64,000 nt of DNA, from the NCBI GenBank assembly GCA_013205085.1, contig JABMLH010000001.1, forward strand, positions 682,001 through 746,000, in the 5' to 3' direction. A model generated the notes under the pieces. It was not told the DNA's origin and did not search any database. It saw only the letters and a list, made by a program, of their open reading frames with translations. This stretch comes from Microbacteriaceae bacterium VKM Ac-2854 (GTDB taxonomy: Bacteria > Actinomycetota > Actinomycetes > Actinomycetales > Microbacteriaceae). The position numbers were made by a program, and so were the translations under genes. Positions 8,166 through 15,662 of this stretch are shown here, one piece after another (position 1 is the first letter of the stretch; each line of letters starts with the position of its first letter).

Positions 8166-9197
8166 TCACCCCTCGCAGATCTTGAGGACGAGTTTGCCGC
8201 GGGTGTGACCCCCCTCGAGGGCGGTGTGCGCCTTCGCCGCATCGGCGAGCTCGTAGATGCCGTCGATGAAGACCTTCACGTCGCCGGATTCGAGCAGGCG
8301 GGAGATCACGGCCAGCGTGGCGCCGTCGGGCGCGACCCGATAGCTGGACGCACGGACGCCCGCTGAGGCGGCCTCCTCGTAGAAGCCGGGCCAGCTGCCG
8401 GTGGGCGCGTTCACGATCAACCCTCCGGGGCGCAGCACCGAGAGCGAGCGGCTGCCGGTGTCGTCGTGCACGTTGCCGACCAGGTCGATCACCACGTCCA
8501 CCTCGCCCGCGACGTCCTCGAAACGCTGGCTGGTGTGATCGACGACCTCGGTCGCGCCGAGCTCGCGCAACCACTGCAGGTTCCGCGGCGAGCCGGTGGC
8601 GATCACCCGGGCACCGAAGTAGGCGGCGAACTGCACCGCGAAGTGGCCGACACCGCCGGAGCCGGCGTGGATGAGCATCCGCTGGCCCTCGTGCGCCTTG
8701 GCGACCTCGACCACCATGCCCCAGGCCGTGAGCGCCGCGAGCGGCACCCCGGCCGCCTCGACGTGCGAGAGGGTGGTGGGCTTGCGCGCGAGCGAGATGC
8801 TCGGCACCGTCACGTACTCCGCGTAGGAACCCGACATCCGCGGCACCATCACGAAGCCGTAGACCTCGTCACCGGGTCGGAACGGATGCGCGTCGTACGG
8901 AGAGGTGACGACGACGCCGGAGAAGTCGTGGCCGAGCACCGCGGGGTAGCTGCCGATCTGCGAGGCCACGCCCCGGCCGGCCCGCGTCTTCGCGTCGATC
9001 GGGTTCACCCCCGCAGCGACGACCTTCACGGTGAACTCGGCGTTCACGGCACCGGGGGTCGCCACGGTGGCGAGGTGCAGCACCGACGGGTCGCCGGGCG
9101 CGTCGATGACGGCGGCGGTCATGGTGTCCGGCACCTCGGTGGCCTCCGGGATCCGGCCGACCACGAGTCCGTGTCCGAGCGCGTTGTTGTGCATCAT
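8166..9197 (-). CDS. NADP-dependent medium-chain oxidoreductase (quinone reductase type)
   Basis: This zinc-free MDR enzyme would reduce quinones or enones with NADPH. Domains are an N-terminal GroES-like fold (AAGVNPIDAKTRAG, VLGHDFSGVVV) and a Rossmann domain with the nucleotide-binding loop HAGSGGVGHFAVQFA, followed by ATGSPRNLQWL and DVVIDLVGN. The zinc ligands of alcohol dehydrogenases are absent. The first ATG pair (9197/9194) has a good GGAAGG upstream and gives 343 residues. An inner ATG at 9122 (MTAAVIDAPG) also has a GAGG and matches where many family members start. Confidence 0.88.
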   Translation of the reverse strand: MMHNNALGHGLVVGRIPEATEVPDTMTAAVIDAPGDPSVLHLATVATPGAVNAEFTVKVVAAGVNPIDAKTRAGRGVASQIGSYPAVLGHDFSGVVVTSPYDAHPFRPGDEVYGFVMVPRMSGSYAEYVTVPSISLARKPTTLSHVEAAGVPLAALTAWGMVVEVAKAHEGQRMLIHAGSGGVGHFAVQFAAYFGARVIATGSPRNLQWLRELGATEVVDHTSQRFEDVAGEVDVVIDLVGNVHDDTGSRSLSVLRPGGLIVNAPTGSWPGFYEEAASAGVRASSYRVAPDGATLAVISRLLESGDVKVFIDGIYELADAAKAHTALEGGHTRGKLVLKICEG

Positions 9198-9347
9198 TGC
9201 CCTTCCTGTCCTCCAGCAGGCTGCATCCGATCCCCCGAGCGATTCCCCGAAATCCGTGCGCCTGAACGCAGTTCCTATCCAAGCCAGTCAATGAGTCCGC
9301 GCTGTTACGGCGGTGTCACCGCAGGGAGAAGATTGCGATGCCGAGTA

Positions 9348-9513
9348 TTTCGCGGGTGCGTCCGGCACGACGGGTGCCGGACGCACGGAGTGTTTCGCGG
9401 GTGCGTCCGGCACGACGGGTGCCGGACGCACGGAGTGTTCGCGGGTGCGTCCGGCACGACGGGTGCCGGACGCGCCGAGTACATGCGCCGGTGCGTCTGG
9501 CACGATGGGTGGC
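9348..9513. repeat. Tandem array of 45-bp hairpin units
   Basis: Units at 9348-9392 and 9393-9437 are nearly identical, 9438-9480 has lost one T and changed its end, and 9481-9513 is a degenerate fourth copy. Each unit carries a 12-bp stem (GTGCGTCCGGCA with TGCCGGACGCAC) around a 7-base loop. The array sits between two divergent genes, and the last unit runs into the start-codon region of the downstream membrane-protein gene. Confidence 0.92.
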
Positions 9514-10251
9514 GTGCAAACGACGCCGACGCCTCGCATCCCAACGGTCTGGCTGTTGCGGATCGGCGCCGTGCTGGTCGTCGTCGGGTTGATCGTGCTG
9601 CTGGTCGCCCGCTCCACGCTCACCCGCGCTGTCTACGTGAGCGAGATGGGCGCCGCGGGGATGCCGACCTCGACCGCGTTCTCCGTCGGGCTGCTGTTCG
9701 TCGCGGCGGGCGGCGCCTTCGTCGCCTCGGGCAGCCGCGGTGTCCGCTCCCGCTGGCGCTGGCTGGCGCACTGGACCCCGGCCACGTCGATCCTCGTCGC
9801 GAGCGCCTGCTTCGCCTTCGCCTCTCAGGTGACCTGCACCGCGGGGTGCCCGTTGCCGGTCGGCGCCACCTTCAGCTGGCAGGATCTGCTGCACACCTCC
9901 GCGGCCGTGCTCGGGTTCGCCGCCGCCTGCGTGGCGATGCTGCAGGTCGCCTCCGCCGCCGGTCAACCCGTCGTCGCGCGGTTCTCGCTGGGCGCCGGAG
10001 TACTGGTCGCGGTGATCGCGGGTGTCGGCGCGATCTTCTCGCTGACCCGCTGGATGCTCTGGCTCGGCGGCAACCTGGAGTTCATCGCCACCGCGATCGC
10101 GATCCTGTGGCTCGCGGGCTACGGCCTCACGCTGTCGTGGGTCGGCGCGCCAGCCAGTTCGCCAGCAGTCGACGCGTCTCGTCGTGCTGACGAGCCACGC
10201 CCTCATCGCGCCCCGGCACCCGCACCAGTTCTGCGCCCGGAAGAGCCGTAG
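9505..10251 (+). CDS. Multi-pass membrane protein, DUF998-like
   Basis: The ~248-residue product has about six hydrophobic helices (for example LLRIGAVLVVVGLIVLLVA, TSILVASACFAFASQV and GAGVLVAVIAGVGAIFSL) and two cysteines in VTCTAGCPLPVG. It loosely resembles DUF998 proteins, and no function is proposed. The start is uncertain: ATG 9505 or GTG 9514, both inside the last copy of the hairpin array. The final ~40 residues are hydrophilic and Pro/Ala-rich, and are encoded on the strand opposite the end of the hydrolase gene (125-bp convergent overlap). Confidence 0.7.
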   Translation: MGGVQTTPTPRIPTVWLLRIGAVLVVVGLIVLLVARSTLTRAVYVSEMGAAGMPTSTAFSVGLLFVAAGGAFVASGSRGVRSRWRWLAHWTPATSILVASACFAFASQVTCTAGCPLPVGATFSWQDLLHTSAAVLGFAAACVAMLQVASAAGQPVVARFSLGAGVLVAVIAGVGAIFSLTRWMLWLGGNLEFIATAIAILWLAGYGLTLSWVGAPASSPAVDASRRADEPRPHRAPAPAPVLRPEEP

Positions 10252-10894
10252 CCCACTCCTCGCCCACGGCTACCGGATGCACCGGGTCGCGATCGGCGGC
10301 CACCACGATCGTGCTCGCGGTGATGCCGGCCAGCTCCGCCGGGTCCGCGTACGCGGCGTTGCGCGGCACCTCGACGAGCCGCACCGCGCGCTCGACGGCC
10401 AGCGGGGCACGGAACTGCTGCGCGAGCGCCTCGGCGGCGACGGGGGAGGTGGCCGCGACGTTCTCGAACAGGCCCGTGCCGCGGAACATCCGCTCGCCGC
10501 GGACCGCGCCGTGATCGTGCAGGAGTTGCGCGATCACCGGGAAGACGGCGAGGTGTTCGGGCATCGGTCGGGTGCTGAACGACGGACGGACGAAGGCCGC
10601 GTGGTCGATCGGCAGCACGCCGCGCACGGTCAGACGCAGGGCGATCGCGGCCCCCATCGAGATGCCGAGAACGGTCAGCGGCTTGTGTGCGGCGCCCGAA
10701 CGGATCAGGAACTCGGTCACCTCGTCGGCCAACGCGTCGAGGGCGAAGTCGGCGGAGGTGCCGATCTCGGCGGAGGCTCCGTGCGCGCGCAGGTCGGGGG
10801 CGAGGATCTCGGCGTCGGCCGGGAACAGCGGCGAGAACAGGCCGAGCGGGCTGGAACGATCGCTGCCGAGGCCATGCAGGAGCAGGACCGTCAT
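10127..10894 (-). CDS. Alpha/beta-fold hydrolase
   Basis: The 255-residue product begins MTVLLLHGLGSDRSS, with the oxyanion HG motif. The nucleophile elbow is LGISMGAAIA (G-x-S-x-G), the acid is likely in VVAADRDPVHP, and the base region is near the C terminus. The substrate is unknown (esterase or lactonase type). Its ATG overlaps the TGA of the upstream YqaJ-type nuclease gene (ATGA), so the two form an operon. The 3' end overlaps the membrane-protein gene on the other strand by 125 bp. Confidence 0.85.
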   Translation of the reverse strand: MTVLLLHGLGSDRSSPLGLFSPLFPADAEILAPDLRAHGASAEIGTSADFALDALADEVTEFLIRSGAAHKPLTVLGISMGAAIALRLTVRGVLPIDHAAFVRPSFSTRPMPEHLAVFPVIAQLLHDHGAVRGERMFRGTGLFENVAATSPVAAEALAQQFRAPLAVERAVRLVEVPRNAAYADPAELAGITASTIVVAADRDPVHPVAVGEEWATALPGAELVRVPGRDEGVARQHDETRRLLANWLARRPTTA

Positions 10895-11532
10895 CGGGCC
10901 CGGGTCTCGCGGTGCAGGGTCGCCATCAGTGCGCCGGCGAGCTTGAGCAGCGAGCCGATCTCCTTCTCGTCGCGGTCGATCCAGCGGTAGAGCGGTTCGG
11001 GGTCGACGGGCACGAAGTCGGTGTGCTGCTCCCACACCACCAGGGTGCGCTCGGCGCCGAGCACGTACTGCTGCCAGAAGATCTGGCGCAGGTAGTTGCG
11101 GGGGACGCTACGCCACGCCTTCGTGGTGGTCTTGATCTCGCAGAGCTCGAGCCGGCCGTCCTGGCGCACCGCGAGCCCGTCGGGGGTGGCCAGGTGGCGG
11201 CGCTCGATCTCGGCGTGGAACAGGGTGCTGCTCGGATCGATCGCGAACTCGCGGCGCACCCAGGCGGCGATCTCGGGCTCGCGGGCCCTGCCGTGCTCCG
11301 TGAAGGCGTTGCCGCCGAATCCGGTGCCGTAGAGCTTCTCGTACGCGGCCTTCTCGACGGAGGCGGGGGTGGACAGCTTCGCGACGTCGGTCGCGGTGAT
11401 GCCGCGGGCCCGCGCGCGCAGCCAGGCGACCCGATCCGTGGAGTCGGCGACGATGCGCCGCAGGTGCGGCGGCTCGGCATCCACGAAGACAGGCAGTTGC
11501 TCGAAAGCGAACGACAGCTGCTGGGAGACCAC
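10891..11532 (-). CDS. YqaJ-type viral recombinase family exonuclease
   Basis: The product resembles the YqaJ/lambda-exonuclease fold (PF09588), which digests one DNA strand from ends. Seen in order are RARGITATDVAKL (the GIGGSDIA-like motif), GRAREPEIAAWV with the conserved Glu, ATPDGLAV with the catalytic Asp, and ELCEIKTT with the catalytic Glu and Lys. The GTG at 11532 gives 213 residues. A better-looking GGAGG-ATG pair lies 8 bp upstream but is out of frame. YqaJ genes are often phage-borne. Here no other phage gene is nearby and composition matches the surroundings, so it is a resident chromosomal copy. Confidence 0.82.
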   Translation of the reverse strand: MVSQQLSFAFEQLPVFVDAEPPHLRRIVADSTDRVAWLRARARGITATDVAKLSTPASVEKAAYEKLYGTGFGGNAFTEHGRAREPEIAAWVRREFAIDPSSTLFHAEIERRHLATPDGLAVRQDGRLELCEIKTTTKAWRSVPRNYLRQIFWQQYVLGAERTLVVWEQHTDFVPVDPEPLYRWIDRDEKEIGSLLKLAGALMATLHRETRAR

Positions 11533-11591
11533 CGATCCATTGTGCCTCCTGCATCCGACATCGCCGCTCACGCGGAGGTGTGTCTCCCATC

Positions 11592-11656
11592 CCCGCGAGA
11601 TGCCTCTTGCGTACGTCCCGCGCGGCGTGTCGCGTACCCAAGTGGCATCTCGCGGG
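11592..11656. repeat. Long imperfect palindrome between yqaJ-like and ROK genes
   Basis: Outer arms CCCGCGAGATGCC (11592-11604) and GGCATCTCGCGGG (11644-11656) pair perfectly. The inner parts around CTTGCGTACG and CGTACCCAAG extend the stem. It lies 4 bp past the ROK gene stop and upstream of the nuclease start, so it may end ROK transcription. Confidence 0.8.
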
Positions 11657-11659
11657 AAG

Positions 11660-12808
11660 TCACAGCGCGAGGAAGGCGTCCACGTTCCCGGGCGCCAGCA
11701 GGTGGCGGCGCACCATCAGGGCGGCGCCGCGGACGCCGCCGTCGCGGTCGCCGGATGCCTGCACGATGTCGAGCGCCTGGGTGGCGAGAGGGAGCGAGCG
11801 GCGGTAGACCACCTCGCGCACACCGGCGAGCACCTCCTGCCCGGCTTCGGCGATGCTGCCGCCGATCACGATCACGGAGGGGTTGAGCAGGTTCACGCAC
11901 ATCGCCAGCGCGGCGCCGATGTCGCGACCGGCGGCACGCACGGCCGCCACGGCGTCACGATCGCCGGCCTGCAGCAGGGCGACCACCTCGGAGGTGCGCG
12001 CCACCTCGCCCGGCAGCCGACGGGCGATGGCCGGACCGCCCGCCACGGATTCGAGGTCGGCCTCGCCACGGTCGTCCGGCACCTGCACGTGGCCCAGGTC
12101 GCCCGCCGCACCGAGTGCGCCACGCTGCAGCGCGCCTCCGCTGATGATCCCGGCGCCGATGCCGGTCGAGATCTTCACGAAGATCAGATCGTCGACGTCG
12201 GGGTAGCGTACGGCGTGCTCGCCCAGCGCGAGCAGGTTCACGTCGTTGTCGACCAGCACGGTGGTGCGGATGCGTCCGCGCACGAACGCCGGGATGTCGA
12301 AGCGGTCCCACCCCGGCATGATCGGTGGTTTCACCGGTCGGCCGCTCGCGTGCTCGACGGGCCCTGGCACGCCGATCCCGATTCCGGCGACGCTCGAGCG
12401 CTCGAGCTCCGCCTCGGTGAGCAGGGCCTGCGCGACGTCGAGCGCGTGGTTCAGCACCGCCTCCGGCCCGTCCGCGATGTCGATCTGCTCGCGCTTCTCG
12501 GCGAGCACGGCGCCGTCGAGGTCGGTCACCGCGATCGTCGCGTGCGAGGCGCCCAGATCGACGGCGAGGATGCTGCGGGCACGGGGATTGAAGGCGATCC
12601 GCGCGGCCGGCCGCCCGCCGGAGGACGGTGCGGGGTCGTAGTGCACCACGAAGCCCGTGTCGATCAGGATGTCGACCCGCGCCGAGACGGCGGCGCGCGG
12701 GAATCCGGTCTCCTCGACGAGGAGAGCCCGCGTCCGCGGACGCCCGTCGCTGAGCAGCCCCAGCAGCTCGCCGACCGCGCTCGGGGCGTGACGGATGCGC
12801 TTGGACAT
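11660..12808 (-). CDS. ROK-family transcriptional regulator
   Basis: The 382-residue product combines an N-terminal winged helix (LLSDGRPRTRALLVEETGFPRAAVSARV) with a ROK sugar-kinase-like domain. Visible are the phosphate-binding LAVDLGASHATIAV, GIGVPGPVE, VDNDVNLLALGEH and ISTGIGAGII. The usual zinc motif (C-x-C-G-x-x-G-C) after GDLGHVQV is replaced by PDDRGEADLES, so zinc is probably not bound. It is divergent from an Idh-type dehydrogenase and isomerase, which it most likely represses in response to a sugar or polyol. Confidence 0.88.
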   Translation of the reverse strand: MSKRIRHAPSAVGELLGLLSDGRPRTRALLVEETGFPRAAVSARVDILIDTGFVVHYDPAPSSGGRPAARIAFNPRARSILAVDLGASHATIAVTDLDGAVLAEKREQIDIADGPEAVLNHALDVAQALLTEAELERSSVAGIGIGVPGPVEHASGRPVKPPIMPGWDRFDIPAFVRGRIRTTVLVDNDVNLLALGEHAVRYPDVDDLIFVKISTGIGAGIISGGALQRGALGAAGDLGHVQVPDDRGEADLESVAGGPAIARRLPGEVARTSEVVALLQAGDRDAVAAVRAAGRDIGAALAMCVNLLNPSVIVIGGSIAEAGQEVLAGVREVVYRRSLPLATQALDIVQASGDRDGGVRGAALMVRRHLLAPGNVDAFLAL

Positions 12809-12876
12809 GCCGTCGAGTCAACCACAGCCGAACGGATCCGCACCGAAGCTCGGACACTTCTCGATCCTGTCGCGCA

Positions 12877-12913
12877 ACTTCTGCTTGCAATCGTGCAGAA
12901 GTGGATCTATCGT
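12877..12913 (+). promoter_or_regulatory. Promoter with overlapping inverted repeat (candidate ROK operator)
   Basis: TTGCAA (12885-12890) and TATCGT (12908-12913) with a 17-bp spacer form a good promoter for the dehydrogenase gene. The inverted repeat ACTTCTGC (12877-12884) / GCAGAAGT (12895-12902) brackets the -35 box. A repressor bound there would block polymerase. The divergent ROK protein is the obvious candidate. Confidence 0.55.
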
Positions 12914-13007
12914 GCTCTTACCTGACCTACTCGACTCGATGAGGAGCCTCCTTCGTGAACACGTCCCGATCGCCGCGCCAACGCTGCACCCCCGGAAACG
13001 ACGACTG

Positions 13008-14132
13008 ATGGGCAGCATCGAGGACGGCGTGCGCGGCACGGCCGTCAAGGGACTGCGCGTCGGCGTCCTGGGCGGTGGCTTCATGGCCACGGTGCACAGC
13101 CGCGCCGCTCGCAGCGCGGGTGCGGTGCTCGCCGGCATCGCCTCGTCCCGGCCCGAGAAGAGTGCGAGGGCCGCCGCGGAGTTGGGTTTCGAGCGCGGCT
13201 ACGCGACGGCCGAAGAACTGATCGCCGACCCCGCGATCGACGTGATCCACGTCTGCACGCCGAATGCGACGCACGCAGCGCTCGCGCTCGCGGCGCTCGC
13301 CGCCGGCAAACACGTGGTCTGCGAGAAGCCGCTGGCCGGCACAGTCGGCGAGGCCGCGGAACTCGTGGCGGCGGCGCAGGCGGCCGGCGTGGTGAACACC
13401 GTGCCGTTCGCGTACCGCTTCCACCCGATGGTGCGCGAGGCGCGCGCCCGCGTCGCCCGCGGCGACACCGGGCGGTTGGTGCAGCTGCGCGGCACCTACC
13501 TGCAGGACTGGATGCTCGGCGCCGACGACGACAACTGGCGCGTCGACTCCGCGGCCGGCGGTGCCTCCCGCGCCTTCGGCGACATCGGCTCGCACCTGGT
13601 CGACATGCTCGAGTTCATCGCCGGCGAACGCATCGTCGAGCTCGCGGCGCTCACCTCGACGATCTACCCCGAGCGCGGCGGCAAGCCCGTGCACACGGAG
13701 GACCTCGTCGGCGCCGTCGTGAAGCTCAGCGGCGGCGCGATCGGCACGCTCCTGGTCTCGCAGGTCGCGGCCGGACACCGCAACGAACTGGTGCTGGAGC
13801 TCTCCGGCGCCGAGGAGAGCGTGCGCTTCGAACAGGAGAACCCCGAGACGCTGTGGATCGGCCGGCGCGACAGTGCGCTGACGATCCCGCGGGACGCGGG
13901 CATCCTCACTCCCGATGCGGCGCGGCTGTCGATCGTGCCGAGCGGGCATCCGATGGGTTACCAGGACGCGTTCAACGCGTTCGCGCGCGACACCTACTCC
14001 GCCGTGGCCGGCGAGCCCGCCGACGGCACCCCCACCTTCGCCGACGGACTGCGCGCGGCGACGATCACCCGGGCCGTGCTCGACGCAGCCGCGAACGCCG
14101 CGTGGGTCACCGTGCCCGGAGAGGTGGTCTGA
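13008..14132 (+). CDS. Gfo/Idh/MocA-family oxidoreductase
   Basis: This NAD(P)-dependent sugar or polyol dehydrogenase has an N-terminal Rossmann domain (VGVLGGGFMATVHSRA), the VIHVCTPNATHAALALAALA segment and the hallmark CEKPLAGT, with its Lys. Next comes the GGASRAFGDIGSHLVDM region carrying the catalytic Asp/His pair. The chosen ATG gives 374 residues. A GTG at 13029 is an alternative. The isomerase gene starts 3 bp after the stop, so the two likely act in one catabolic route, for example of an inositol-like or keto sugar. Confidence 0.87.
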   Translation: MGSIEDGVRGTAVKGLRVGVLGGGFMATVHSRAARSAGAVLAGIASSRPEKSARAAAELGFERGYATAEELIADPAIDVIHVCTPNATHAALALAALAAGKHVVCEKPLAGTVGEAAELVAAAQAAGVVNTVPFAYRFHPMVREARARVARGDTGRLVQLRGTYLQDWMLGADDDNWRVDSAAGGASRAFGDIGSHLVDMLEFIAGERIVELAALTSTIYPERGGKPVHTEDLVGAVVKLSGGAIGTLLVSQVAAGHRNELVLELSGAEESVRFEQENPETLWIGRRDSALTIPRDAGILTPDAARLSIVPSGHPMGYQDAFNAFARDTYSAVAGEPADGTPTFADGLRAATITRAVLDAAANAAWVTVPGEVV

Positions 14133-14135
14133 GTC

Positions 14136-15155
14136 ATGACGACGTACTCGGGCACACATCCCGTCACCCTGTTCACCGGCCAGTGGGCCGACCTGCCCTT
14201 CGAGGAGGTGGCGAAGTTCGCGGCCGAGGCCGGCTACGACGGCCTCGAGATCGCGGCCTCGGGCGACCACCTCGACCTCCGACGCGCCGATGAGGACGAC
14301 GCCTACGTGCAGTCCAAGCTCGATCTGCTCGACTCCTACGGCCTCCAGGTCTTCGCGATCTCCAACCACCTCGGCGGGCAGGCGGTGTGCGACGACCCGA
14401 TCGACTTCCGGCACCAGGCGATCCTGCGCGACTACGTCTGGGGCGACGGCGACGAGGAGGGGGTGCGGCAGCGCGCCGCCGAGGACATGAAGCGCTCCGC
14501 CCGCGTCGCGCGCAAACTCGGCGTCGACGTGGTCGTCGGTTTCACCGGTTCGAAGATCTGGCCGTACGTGGCGCAGTTCCCGCCGGTTCCCGCCGCCGTG
14601 ATCGACGCGGGCTACGAAGACTTCGCGAATCGGTGGAACCCGATCCTCGACGTCTTCGACGACGAGGGCGTGGTCTTCGCGCACGAGGTGCATCCGAGCG
14701 AGATCGCGTACGACTACTGGTCGTCGGTACGCTCACTCGAGGCGATCGAGCACCGGAGGGCCTTCGGCTTCAACTGGGACCCGTCGCACATGATGTGGCA
14801 GAACGTCGATCCGGTCGGCTTCATCTGGGACTTCAAGAACCGGATCTACCACGTGGATTGCAAGGACACCCGGATGCGCCCGCAGAACGGTCGGGCCGGT
14901 GTGCTCGGTTCGCACCTGGCCTGGGGCGACCCGCGGCGCGGCTGGGACTTCGTCTCCACCGGTCACGGCGACGTGCCATGGGAGGACTCGTTCCGCGCGC
15001 TCGAGTCGATCGGCTACGCCGGCCCGATCTCGATCGAGTGGGAGGACGCCGGTATGGACCGGCTGCACGGCGCCCGGGAGGCGGTGCAGTACATCCGCTC
15101 GCTGCTCTGGAAGCTGCCGGAGCAGTCCTTCGACGCGGCGTTCTCGAACCAGTAG
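14136..15155 (+). CDS. Sugar phosphate isomerase/epimerase (xylose-isomerase-like TIM barrel)
   Basis: The 339-residue protein is an AP-endonuclease-2/IolE-type TIM barrel (PF01261). It contains [42 protein letters not shown] (metal ligands Glu/His), [22 protein letters not shown] and [10 protein letters not shown], which are the expected positions of the divalent-metal ligands. It is translationally linked to the upstream dehydrogenase and shares the ROK-controlled promoter. Substrate unknown. Confidence 0.88.
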   Translation: MTTYSGTHPVTLFTGQWADLPFEEVAKFAAEAGYDGLEIAASGDHLDLRRADEDDAYVQSKLDLLDSYGLQVFAISNHLGGQAVCDDPIDFRHQAILRDYVWGDGDEEGVRQRAAEDMKRSARVARKLGVDVVVGFTGSKIWPYVAQFPPVPAAVIDAGYEDFANRWNPILDVFDDEGVVFAHEVHPSEIAYDYWSSVRSLEAIEHRRAFGFNWDPSHMMWQNVDPVGFIWDFKNRIYHVDCKDTRMRPQNGRAGVLGSHLAWGDPRRGWDFVSTGHGDVPWEDSFRALESIGYAGPISIEWEDAGMDRLHGAREAVQYIRSLLWKLPEQSFDAAFSNQ

Positions 15156-15162
15156 TTCAGCT

Positions 15163-15224
15163 GCGCTGTCGTTTTCGCCGCGCGCTGCCGGCATGCCGCC
15201 CGCGCGCGGCGAAGACGACAGCGC
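15163..15224. terminator. Long inverted repeat between convergent genes (bidirectional terminator candidate)
   Basis: Arms 15163-15184 and 15203-15224 pair over 22 bp with a single mismatch; both ends read GCGCTGTCG when viewed outward. It lies 8 bp after the isomerase stop and 9 bp from the stop of the convergent DUF5997 gene. TTTT and its complement are built into the arms. Confidence 0.7.
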
Positions 15225-15232
15225 GGCCGGGG

Positions 15233-15613
15233 CTAGAGCGACTCCTTGGCCTTCTTCTCCGCCTTGAGGCGGGCCTGTTCGCGACGCACCTCGGCGTAGC
15301 GGTTGCGCTCCTGGCGCAGCCACTCGGGCAGCTCCTCCAGCAGGGCGTCGATCTGCGCGGTGGTGAGTGCGTCGTCGACGCCGCCGCGGGCGAGTCCCGA
15401 GATCGAGACGTTGAGGCGCGAGGCGACCACCGATCGCGGGTGCGGGCCGTTGGCGCGCAGCTCGGTCAGCCACGCGGGCGGGTTCGCGACGAGCTCGTTG
15501 TACTCCTCACGGGTGACCGCGGCCTCCTGGAACTCCGCCGGGGCCGCCGGGAGGTAGATTTCGAGCTTCTTCGCCGCCGTCGCGGCCTTCATGGTCTGGG
15601 TCGCCTTGGTCAC
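15233..15613 (-). CDS. DUF5997 family protein
   Basis: The 126-residue protein has the conserved opening KAATAAKKLEIYLPAAPAEF, then WLTELRANGPHPRSVVASRL and a lysine/arginine-rich C terminus. This matches DUF5997, a family of unknown function found in actinobacteria. The GTG at 15613 gives VTKATQTM; the ATG seven codons later is an alternative start. It is divergent from a LysR-type effector-domain gene only 49 bp away, a pairing I recall as recurrent in this group, so the two may be functionally linked. Confidence 0.75.
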   Translation of the reverse strand: MTKATQTMKAATAAKKLEIYLPAAPAEFQEAAVTREEYNELVANPPAWLTELRANGPHPRSVVASRLNVSISGLARGGVDDALTTAQIDALLEELPEWLRQERNRYAEVRREQARLKAEKKAKESL

Positions 15614-15662
15614 CCCGTAAGAGTAGTGCGGTTCCGCCCCGGGCACGGCCTACCCTGAAGGG

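Noticed and set aside
9348-9513. Possible CRISPR array
   Set aside because: Units are contiguous 45-bp tandem copies with no variable spacers and no cas genes nearby.
12927-14693. 588-codon minus-strand frame opposite the Idh-type dehydrogenase and isomerase genes
   Set aside because: Product is Arg/Gly/Val/His-rich with no domain; typical shadow of GC-rich third positions over two well-supported genes.
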